Below are positions 7,801 through 16,100 of a DNA stretch of 64,000 bases, piece after piece (the stretch's first letter is position 1; each line of letters begins with the position of its first letter). The stretch lies in assembly GCF_006443095.1 (NCBI RefSeq), contig NZ_VFWZ01000004.1, positions 186,450 to 250,449 on the forward strand, read 5' to 3'. The notes under the pieces were generated by a model. The model ran no database searches, was not told where the DNA came from, and saw nothing but the letters and a program-made list of their open reading frames with translations. A program made the translations under genes and the position numbers. This DNA is from Aquimarina algicola. GTDB taxonomy: Bacteria > Bacteroidota > Bacteroidia > Flavobacteriales > Flavobacteriaceae.

Positions 7801-10020
7801 CATAACTATTGCTTGAAGCCTTCCCAAACTATCCCCATAACACAAGATAGGATGAACAATTTCAATATTCACTACCATTGGATCTGGTTCTACAACTTGA
7901 AAAGTTCTATTTTGGCTACAATCATTGGCATCTGTAATAACTACTGTATAAGCTCCAACTGATAAATTATCAATATCTTTTGTTGTTCTAGTAAAAGTAT
8001 CATCATCATCTTTTGTCCATGAATAACGATATTCTCCTGTGCCCCCGGTTACTTCTATAACAAAACTACCATTAGTTCCTCCAATTGTAGTTGCAGGAGA
8101 TACTGCAACAGGATTTATTACAATTTCTTCAGGTTGAATAAGCGTTATAGATTGTGGAGTAGTTATCTCACAATCATTTGCATCTCTCAACCATACTTCA
8201 TAATCTCCTGATGCTAAATTTTCTAATGTAAAATCGGTAAGGTCGGCTTCAGAAATATACGTTCGTCGGTCATCTATTGAAAATGAATATGGCCTTGTTC
8301 CTCCTTGAGGATCAAGAATAATTCTACCATTATTTTGATTGTAACAAGATATATTATCACCTCTTACTATTGATAAATTCAAAACATCTGGCTGAGTAAA
8401 AGTTACACTTGCCGTATTAGATGTAAACCTATCTGCTACCCTTACACTATAATTACCTTGTATTACATCACTAAGTGTACTTGATGTTTCACTATCAATT
8501 TGTATATCATCTCTAAACCATTGGTATTGGTACCTACCACCAATAGGTAGTCCTCCCGTTACTTCGGCAGAGAGTGTTCCCACGCCACCATAACAAGCAA
8601 TTGGCGTTGCAACTACTACAGAGACAAGCAATTCATCTGGTTGATTAACTATTATCTCATCTGATCGCATCTCACAATTACTTCCATCCAAAACAATAGC
8701 AACGTATCTTCCTGCCAAAAGATTTGAAATAGCTATACCTGTATTGGATATTAATTCTCCGTTTCTTTCCCAATTTATGGTATAACGAGTTGAATTGCCT
8801 CCATCAACACCAATTGAAATTGCACCTTCACTCCCATTGAAAACTGTATTATGATCAATTGCCAGAGTTCTAATTCTTATCTGAGTAGGTTGATCAATAG
8901 TTAATGCAGGAGTAGATTCACTTGAAATAAAATTGGTTACTATTCTATCTCTAGCTACAAAACGATATCCTGACACTCTACTGGCATTCAATAAAAATAT
9001 ACGGCTGCTTTGCCAATCACTTTCAAGAATAGGTGTTCCGTTCCAAAGTGCATAATCATAAGTACCCGAAGCACCTCCTGTTGCTGTAACTTCCACTCTT
9101 GCGACACCTCCAAAACAAGCTATTTGCTCTGTAATTGTTACATCTGTTATCGCAACGGGATTTACTATTTCTGGCAAAGCAACATCCGTAATACAATTAT
9201 TTGCGTCTGTATACCTAACAATATGTGATCCTACAGGAAGTCTTGATATTTGATATCCATTATTTGTGGCTACATCTGTATATGTTTGTATATTGCTTTC
9301 TTCTCCATCTATAAGTACTTGATAACGATAATATGGTATCAATCTATCTGTAAATGGAACACCTCCTCTAATACTTTCTATATTTATTATACCATCTACC
9401 CCGGTATTTGATGAAGGAAGACTTATACTGCCGACAGTATGCGCTACCTGTATCGCCCTATCAATGGAAATCGATATGGTTTTTACTCGTATATTATCAC
9501 TTTCTCGGGCCAGACAATTATTACTATCTCTTACTTGAACCTGATATCTGTTTGGTGATAAACTATTTATTGATAAAGGAAGATCTCTTCTTTGAAAAGT
9601 GGTACTCCAACTATTTCCATTATCTAAACTGTAAGAATATGTTCCCGAACCTCCTGAAACATCAGTAATTTCTATACTTCCTGTATTAGTACCATGACAC
9701 AGTTGATCGTTATTCTTCTCTACTGTAAAATCTACAGGATCCGGTAGCGTGATAGGAAAGCCTCCCGGTATAGGAACTATCAAACATGTTGGAGAATTTG
9801 TACTTTGATCGTACCCTCCTATTTCTATTCTGTATCTCCCGTTACCAATTCGATTACGATCTCTATTATACCTATATCGCCATCTTCTACCCACACGTTC
9901 AAATGGGCTTGTACTTCCTGATAAAATATTATTTCCTACAGATTGATACTCTCCTTCTCTTAGTTCTTGTAAATTAAGGTACAAGTTTTCATCTGATCGT
10001 AAGTTACGATCAAAAAACAA
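4837..10020 (-). CDS. SprB-repeat T9SS-exported adhesin, C-terminal part of a probably split gene
   Basis: This 1727-residue product contains about 16 SprB-type repeats. Each has a core like CxGxxxGxIxxxVxGGxxPYxYxW followed by aGxYxVxVtDxxxC. After these come an Ig-like segment, a PKD-like segment and a C-terminal T9SS type A sorting domain (DYLVYPNPTPTGRFTV to VRKILIQ). It is probably a surface adhesin related in style to the gliding adhesin SprB. There is no ATG at the upstream end: the first usable codon is TTG at 10018-10020. There is also no signal peptide, although T9SS cargo must first pass Sec. The same frame stays open without ATG to 10251, and from about 10136 it reads like real protein (DDSVLDILTIQFLSPPP). 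The preceding gene carries the missing signal peptide, so the two are most likely one gene broken by a -1 shift near 10136. Confidence 0.85.
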   Translation of the reverse strand: MFFDRNLRSDENLYLNLQELREGEYQSVGNNILSGSTSPFERVGRRWRYRYNRDRNRIGNGRYRIEIGGYDQSTNSPTCLIVPIPGGFPITLPDPVDFTVEKNNDQLCHGTNTGSIEITDVSGGSGTYSYSLDNGNSWSTTFQRRDLPLSINSLSPNRYQVQVRDSNNCLARESDNIRVKTISISIDRAIQVAHTVGSISLPSSNTGVDGIINIESIRGGVPFTDRLIPYYRYQVLIDGEESNIQTYTDVATNNGYQISRLPVGSHIVRYTDANNCITDVALPEIVNPVAITDVTITEQIACFGGVARVEVTATGGASGTYDYALWNGTPILESDWQSSRIFLLNASRVSGYRFVARDRIVTNFISSESTPALTIDQPTQIRIRTLAIDHNTVFNGSEGAISIGVDGGNSTRYTINWERNGELISNTGIAISNLLAGRYVAIVLDGSNCEMRSDEIIVNQPDELLVSVVVATPIACYGGVGTLSAEVTGGLPIGGRYQYQWFRDDIQIDSETSSTLSDVIQGNYSVRVADRFTSNTASVTFTQPDVLNLSIVRGDNISCYNQNNGRIILDPQGGTRPYSFSIDDRRTYISEADLTDFTLENLASGDYEVWLRDANDCEITTPQSITLIQPEEIVINPVAVSPATTIGGTNGSFVIEVTGGTGEYRYSWTKDDDDTFTRTTKDIDNLSVGAYTVVITDANDCSQNRTFQVVEPDPMVVNIEIVHPILCYGDSLGRLQAIVMGGFPIESTPSDFEYRWYRIEDATSTLIDIDISQDSIDNLPSGQYRVVTTDITGVSSEATIELGEPDDLVVTLSSSPTQILCNGEDTGAIDITVVGGPVDEDTGAYLPYRFRWTKVEDPDFLATTEDLENITAGTYEVVVIDDNSCTTTLGSPVVIEQPDAGLEIYEVNPVNLTGFKTGNGSISVEVRGGTIPYTYSWINSEDVTYSASTQDIEDLSIGIYTLEVKDANNCVTAITQEITEPNQLIVEIIPISEEEGIQCFGEETQTPLTTTTRGGIGSYTYEWFEQENPTEVIFTTPTTTRVRAGVYRVVVTDENGNTDDYVYEVTEPEELSITESVNNLMCRGEANGNIDIMVSGGVEPYSYRWSNGAITEDISSLRAGNYAVVVTDANHCQLQREITITQPPALFVDGPIERVLPSSDSTRDGSITVTIGGGSLPYTYAWRNLSGELQSSTTNVLNNVGNEVYSLTITDDNGCVLLIDNVDLFETPVLQVDIQEVNVISCFGSSSGSLSAIVEGGQPFSGTKQYNYQWFDADDNTLIGLDQFLLEDIPGGNYYVMVSDALGTEITSDVFVLTQPDVLRLSFEADYVNCGDGDDWAITPQISGGTAPFTYQWNDGSTTEGLENVTAGTYSVEVTDIRGCSVMEQITIDIPDPLTITESLTLPTCYNGCDGIIDITIQGGVAPYTYQWSNSATQEDLTGVCAGTYTVIVTDAKGCQTRRDITLGNPDELIIDLGEDVTLCFEQTIVLNATINDPNARYQWTSTNGLTSNQPAIEVSEAGIYDVLIIDSKGCEASDSIFVDTTSEVISANFIASTQVFAGERFVIVDNSDPLPDAINWIFPDEAEVIYEDDNYAELTFEAPGEYEIILQTQKGLCTKETAKTVIVVEKEIEGEEGEEINSNIQNTIDYLVYPNPTPTGRFTVNVNLSKPQPINLKVFNMINNTVIDSRRGEGNGEYIFEYDMSILQSGVYFLLLETSSASQVRKILIQ

Positions 10021-10133
10021 TGTGATTTCTGCACTAGAGTCAAAACATACGGGTTGAGTAATAACCGGAAGCCCATCTAATCGAGGTGGTGGTGATAGAA
10101 ATTGAATCGTAAGAATATCTAAAACACTATCGT

Positions 10134-11042
10134 CTATAACTGATACTGATCTAAAATAATTTGGACATTTTGATTTAATACTGCCTGTTGAGCAGATCGA
10201 TCTGTTGGGTATAAATCTGAAGGTAAAAGATTTACTTGGCTCTGACCTTCTTTATTTTCTATTGGTCTCCAAACTGATATCTCTACTGTTCGTGGTGTAC
10301 TTGCTAATAAATTTTCTAGTTCTCTTACACGCTCTTCTAAAACTCGTCGAGGTTGTGGACAAACATTCATTTCTTCACATTGTGTAAGAGTTCTCATTGC
10401 TTCATTCAACCTTCTATTTATAAAAACCCATGTCTGATTAGTAATTCTATCTAGGTTTATATTATCTAAAAACTCCCACTTGTAAGCTGAATTAGGTGAT
10501 GCAAAACCTGAAGTCGCTATAATTCCTATACCACTATCGGTACATCCGCTATATACTGAGCTTGTAGAAATATCACTATCTTCAAATTGAAGTTCAGGTT
10601 TTGGGAGAATATTTATCAATGCAGAACCTCTATTATGACTAGGAAATATTTGCGTTTGTAAGAATCTTCTATTATAACAATCAATAGAAGGAATATCAAT
10701 ACTTATTATATCTTGAGTAGGGTTATTACGGCATCCTCTAAAACCGCTTGTTCTAGGTACACTACGGAATTCTACTCTGGTTACTCTATTGCTTTCATTA
10801 AAAACATATTGAGCTTCAAAGTTTTGATTAGAATGCTCTAATTCTGCACTCGAACCAAAAATATACCTAGAGCTTCCGTCAGCAAAAAATAATCGTATAG
10901 ATTGTAATCCGTGATATCCGCCACAAAGACGAGGACCTTGTCCTATAAAACCTTCTATCGAAATCAAATATTCTCGGTCTTGCGCACTTGTATTGAACAC
11001 ATTCAATACTATTAATACTAGTATAAGTAATATTTTTTTCAT
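10134..11042 (-). CDS. N-terminal part of the split SprB-type adhesin, with signal peptide
   Basis: The 302 residues begin with a clear Sec signal peptide (MKKILLILVLIVLNVFNTSAQ). The mature part is beta-rich with several cysteines and a short helical stretch (RRVLEERVRELENLLAS, about residues 230-246). It recognisably resembles no enzyme. It ends with ILDQYQL and a TAG at 10134-10136, exactly where the frame of the downstream SprB-repeat protein starts to read as plausible protein. Adding one base near TTATAG would fuse the two into a protein of about 2070 residues with both a signal peptide and a T9SS sorting domain. Its ATG is 11 bases after the stop of the fibronectin gene, so it belongs to the same operon. 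Alternatively it is a separate secreted partner. Confidence 0.8.
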   Translation of the reverse strand: MKKILLILVLIVLNVFNTSAQDREYLISIEGFIGQGPRLCGGYHGLQSIRLFFADGSSRYIFGSSAELEHSNQNFEAQYVFNESNRVTRVEFRSVPRTSGFRGCRNNPTQDIISIDIPSIDCYNRRFLQTQIFPSHNRGSALINILPKPELQFEDSDISTSSVYSGCTDSGIGIIATSGFASPNSAYKWEFLDNINLDRITNQTWVFINRRLNEAMRTLTQCEEMNVCPQPRRVLEERVRELENLLASTPRTVEISVWRPIENKEGQSQVNLLPSDLYPTDRSAQQAVLNQNVQIILDQYQL

Positions 11043-11053
11043 AGCGTCTATCT

Positions 11054-13147
11054 CTAATATTCTACTTCAATTTTTTTTAGCGGAGATTTAGCTCCGGTTT
11101 CAAATACTGCTTGTAACATATAAGTGTATCTGGTATTAACTCTTAAATTCTGATCTATAAAAGTGTACTCTTTACCCTTAAACACTTTATATAGTGTTGG
11201 TTGTTTTTCTTCTTCTGCTCTGTACAATAGATATTCGACCACATTACCTGCATCATATTTCCAATTCAAAAAAATTTTCTTTTCTTCTCTATTAACCAGT
11301 TCTGAAAATTTATCAATTTCGTGTTTTGGTGTATTATCAGGTAATCGAATAACGAGAGGAGTTACGGGTTCTGATTCTAAACCTGACTCATCTACAGTAA
11401 CCAAAGTGTATAAGTATGTTATCGCAAGATTTGCAGTCATATCATCATATGTGTTTTCTGGAAGGCTTTTTTCTACTATCAATTCCCAAGGAGTATCATT
11501 TCCTGTTTCTTTACGATAAACAAGTGTTTTTGATGCATCTATACTACTACTCGGAATCCAATGTAATGTTATGATTCCATTATCTGCTTTAAAAGATTTA
11601 AAAACGGGTTTTGTTGGTGGAATAACATCTGGTTTTTTTAGCATCAATATTTTCGAAAATCCAGAAGGGTTATATCGCTTATCAAATGCTTGAATTTTGT
11701 AATAAACCTTATTATTAAGCGTTTTTACATTTACTGTATCTATAATTTCATTTTGTGGTATTGGACGAAAAGTAATTTGTGTGAACTCTTCATTGTCAAA
11801 ATTTGCTTTGAATACCCTGTAGCCCAAGAAGTCTTTCTCAGTATTCATTTTCCAACGAAGTTGTACAATTCCCGTCGAATCAATAACTCCACTTATGTCT
11901 AGGGGGGTAGAAGGAGGAATATCATCGACAGGTTGTACCATTTGGGGAAAGGATACTCTTTTTGTACCATCAACGCCTACTGCGGTAATTGTAAAATAAT
12001 TGATAGCTTTAAGTTCATTGACTGTAATACTTCGTACAGATTTTGAAATATTTGATTGGATTGTAGTATAATTTCCATTTACTTCATCAGAACGATTAAG
12101 TTCAAAATACGCCAGCGTTTCTAAACCTTTTTGAGGAAACTCCCAAGTAATCACTGTGCTGTTGTTATTTGGTTTTAATTTGGCTTCGGTGATTGCAGGA
12201 TTATATACTAATGGAGCTTTTCCTTGTCCTGCAATCACTTTGGAAGGAGGCCCTATTTCTCCAAAAGGAGAAATTCCTTTGATACGATACTTATATTCTT
12301 TATCATTTTGAGACAAACTATCAATAAAGAACATACGATCCGAAGATTTTTTTTCTTTTCCATTAAAATTAACAAGTGGTATATCGTTAAGAGGTTTGAA
12401 ATTATTATTGGCATCTGCTCGTTCTATGATATAACTATTATATTCTCTTTGTAAGAGTTTATAGTTCCAACTCAGTAATACACTTTTATCTTTGAAAATC
12501 CCAATAAACTCTAAAGGTTCCGGGAGTGGTTTATAATCTTTTAATCCTAAATATACTCCTCCAGGGTTGACCTTCATTCTTTCTTTTGGTATCGCACTAT
12601 ATACTTGATATAAATATTGTTCATTAGGTTTCACATCTGAATCTATAAAGGCTAATCCAGAAAATTTGGCAATTTCATAATCCTGATCTGCTGCAAACAA
12701 AGCAAAAGAAAAGCGTTGCTCTAATACTTTGGCTTGATTAACAATATTTAAAAAACCATTACCTCCTTCTTCAAATTCTATATTAAAATCATCACCATAC
12801 ATAGCTTGTGCTGCTACTGCTGCCTGATCACTTTTGTCTACAAAATTTTCCCATTCAGGCAAAGGCTTAGGAAGAATAGGCGTTACTGTTAGTTTTTTGG
12901 TTACGGGTATTTTTAAAAGTTCTCCATCTATAGCTATTGTCTTACGCTCAACGATATATCCATATTGGATTGCATATTTCCAGGCTAAAGGAGTATTAAC
13001 AGCCCATCGTAACTTAATTGCTTCTTTCGTAACTGTTCCTATCACTTTTACCTCAGGTTCTTCGTTTCCGATAGGTTCTTGACTAGATATTCTTATAGAT
13101 ACTAATAGTACTATAATAAGGATACTATATTTAAAATACTTATTCAT
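11054..13147 (-). CDS. Secreted fibronectin type III repeat protein
   Basis: From the ATG at 13145-13147 the product has 697 residues and starts with a signal peptide (MNKYFKYSILIIVLLVSIRISSQ). The upstream frame lacks a signal-like start, so I prefer this one. The body holds about five fibronectin type III-like modules, recognisable by repeated ITWEFP, LRWKMN, LHWIPS and LNWKYD strands with YxIxRxD or YxVFKA and YxYxLxAV strands. There is no T9SS sorting domain and no catalytic motif. The start overlaps the stop of the 1538-residue gene by 8 bases (ATGAATAA), indicating translational coupling. The likely role is a structural or assembly partner of its operon neighbours at the outer membrane or surface; this is inferred from gene order. 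Confidence 0.85.
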   Translation of the reverse strand: MNKYFKYSILIIVLLVSIRISSQEPIGNEEPEVKVIGTVTKEAIKLRWAVNTPLAWKYAIQYGYIVERKTIAIDGELLKIPVTKKLTVTPILPKPLPEWENFVDKSDQAAVAAQAMYGDDFNIEFEEGGNGFLNIVNQAKVLEQRFSFALFAADQDYEIAKFSGLAFIDSDVKPNEQYLYQVYSAIPKERMKVNPGGVYLGLKDYKPLPEPLEFIGIFKDKSVLLSWNYKLLQREYNSYIIERADANNNFKPLNDIPLVNFNGKEKKSSDRMFFIDSLSQNDKEYKYRIKGISPFGEIGPPSKVIAGQGKAPLVYNPAITEAKLKPNNNSTVITWEFPQKGLETLAYFELNRSDEVNGNYTTIQSNISKSVRSITVNELKAINYFTITAVGVDGTKRVSFPQMVQPVDDIPPSTPLDISGVIDSTGIVQLRWKMNTEKDFLGYRVFKANFDNEEFTQITFRPIPQNEIIDTVNVKTLNNKVYYKIQAFDKRYNPSGFSKILMLKKPDVIPPTKPVFKSFKADNGIITLHWIPSSSIDASKTLVYRKETGNDTPWELIVEKSLPENTYDDMTANLAITYLYTLVTVDESGLESEPVTPLVIRLPDNTPKHEIDKFSELVNREEKKIFLNWKYDAGNVVEYLLYRAEEEKQPTLYKVFKGKEYTFIDQNLRVNTRYTYMLQAVFETGAKSPLKKIEVEY

Positions 13148-16100
13148 AAAGTGGGTTATAATACTTTCTAATGTCACTTCCTCCGTTCTTAACTTGCCCT
13201 GGTAAGACATATTGGAGTTTGGTTTTATAATTTCCTTTCTTCATAGTAGGAAAAGGCTTTACTATAAGATCACTATATTGAGTCATATGTTCCCAGGGGA
13301 GATCGGAAGTAATTAGTTGATATCTAAGGTCTTCATAATCCTGTAAGTAATATAAAGTGACATTGTATCGATAAGGTATAAAATCATTAAACTTTTGTAT
13401 TGACACCCTATTTTCTATACTGGTTAAATACCAAGATAGTGGTTCAACACCTTCTACTGGTGGTATACTGACCTCATCTATATTTCTTTTCACAGAAAAT
13501 CTACCGGCAAGAGGATACTCTTCATATAATAAAGGATAAATCTCTTTTTTATAATAACTATCATCTAATATAGCTCTAGCTACAATCAGTGGTTTATTTC
13601 CTGTCTGGAGGGTTCCTTGTAGTTCTGCTATATCAAAAGGTTCTATAGGATTAATCCGTGAAGTTAGTGCTACTCCATAAGGATAGGGAAAGTGATCGAA
13701 CAAATCATCTGTTTTTTTGACAGCACTCATTTTCTTATCAAATGTCTTGTACTGACTTGTTCTGAAATTAAATTTCAATAATTCTCGCTCTTCTCCTTTA
13801 ATTGCTATTTGATCTAATGTATTAGATTTAATTTCTATCTCATTCCCTTCACTTTCTAGATTTTGAGAAGTATATTTTTCATTAATCACATGGTCAAAAT
13901 CATCATTTTCTGGAGGTACAAGTTTATATTGAATTTCATACTCTGTTAGAGTACTTATATCTTCAGGCAACTTAAACGTAATTTGCTTTTTGGCACTATT
14001 GTAATTAAAATCTTTTAGTAATACTGTGCCTGTTTTTGATAGTATTGTAGTTGTCTTTTTAAAATTAGGCACTTGATCAAAAAGGTATTTTTGACCTCTT
14101 TTTAAAGTGACATACCCCATATCATATTCTTTAATAAAGAAATTTTGTTGCCCTATTACAGGGTACATAAATTCTATATTATGTGGTGGGATTTTTTTGG
14201 GTGCTGTTCCTGTTGTAAAGTTGACTTCCTTTGTCTCTGTTGATACAGTACCATTATCTTTTATAACTTCCCATACACCATTTACATATTCTTCAAAATG
14301 AACTTGTATATAAGCTTTGAGTTGTGATTTTGGGGGTAAAATCTCATGAGAATAAAAAGTTGCCAAACTATTGTATCGATTCCATTTTATTTCTCCTTCT
14401 ATAAGTTCTCCGTCTTTGGTTACTTCAAACTTATCCATTAAAATTCGGTATCTGTTGTCTCCCGTATCATCAGGAATCTCAAATACTTTATTGATTTGCA
14501 TATTGAAAGCTACTTGTGGAGCTGCAAATACATCAACTTCTCCTGTTCCTTCTTTTGGTGTCATATCTCCTATAACTACAATCCCATCCAAAGGACTACC
14601 ATCTATAATTTCACATTTTTCACCTAATTCTATTTTAAATCTAAATTTTCCTTTGATTAAGCCTCCCAATACATGGTATTTACCGCCAATATATCCTCTA
14701 ACCCAAACAGGATTAGGTAATCTTGCTTGCATTAATGCAGCTGCAGCACCTCTGAATATGGTTATTTTCTTTCTTTTACCGAATATTTTGAACTTGAGCC
14801 CCACATGCCCCTGAAAATAGCCATAAGCCTGACCATTTGCATACCAACCACTTAATCCTATTTGCTCTGATGAACCTTTACAACGTGCCTCACCATAATC
14901 TTTTAGCATAATATCAAAACCTAATCCAGCATCAAATCGTGCAAAAAATATGAGAAAACGCAAATCCCCCGTAGACATACTCCATCTAGAACCAAATGCT
15001 AATCCTTTTCCAGCTTCTAGCATGTTCAAATCTCTAGAATAGTCTAATTTTGATACATCAATACCTAGAATATTTGCAACAATTTCTGGAGGTAAAGGAG
15101 GATTACCAGGAATATCACTTCCTACCATAAAATAACTTTCGTTTCTTTCTTTCAGGATACCGATATCCATTACTACTCCTACAGGATCGTCTGGAGTTCC
15201 TATTAATAAATGCCAATCATCCGGCCCTACATAAAAATCTAACCAACCGGCTCTACCATTGGGCCCAACGCCTTTAAGAATTCCAAAATTGATATACAAT
15301 TCTGATGTGGCATGAAATACATCATTCACAAAATCAAACTTGATAAAAACATTTGCTGCCATTGCTCCTTCAGGTTTGTAAGCAGGTAATATAGGATTGT
15401 TCCCTTTAGAAATTACCCCTAGTTTGTCCTGTAGTTTTTCATAAAAATCTCCAGGTAAACTACTAATCATCTCTCCTTCTCCTTTGAAATAAATTTCTTG
15501 TAGACCACCAGATTTCAAAAATGATATCCCGAATTCTAGTGAACCATGAAATAACTGTTCTGACCCTGTTGTGATAAGCCCGACTGTTGCTTTCAATCCG
15601 AATCCATTTTCTTTGTATGGTTCATATATCACCCCAGAGGTTGAAGCACCTATATGATTAAATGCAGCATCTTTTTCGCGCGCCATTCCTGCCATTTTCA
15701 TATGGTTGTAAAATCCTCCGCCAAATGAATTAATAGAAAAGGCTGTGAAAATAGGAATACCCTGAGGGAGTGTCACTTGTGCATCTGCAAACCAATATCT
15801 AAAATCTTCTTTTCGACCAAATAAAGCTTTGGCTTCTACTTCTAAACTCATCCCTACACTAAATTTGGCACCAACTGCTCCTGCAAAACCGGTTCCATAT
15901 GTTGGATCATCTTCAAAAATAAATATGGCTCCCTTGAGTTCCATACCAGAAACTTCCATCTTAACAAATAAGCGTTCCAAACGAATCCCATCATATCGCC
16001 ATTTGTCTCTTCCGTCTTTATCTTCTAATTGTGCTTTGATCGCTAATTTTGCTCCTCCACCATTACCACCATCACTTTCTGAAGTTAAATTGACATTAAA

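Noticed and set aside
10134..10251. Programmed -1 ribosomal frameshift site in the split adhesin
   Set aside because: No X-XXY-YYZ slippery heptamer in the correct frame and no obvious downstream hairpin; a mutation or sequence error is more likely.
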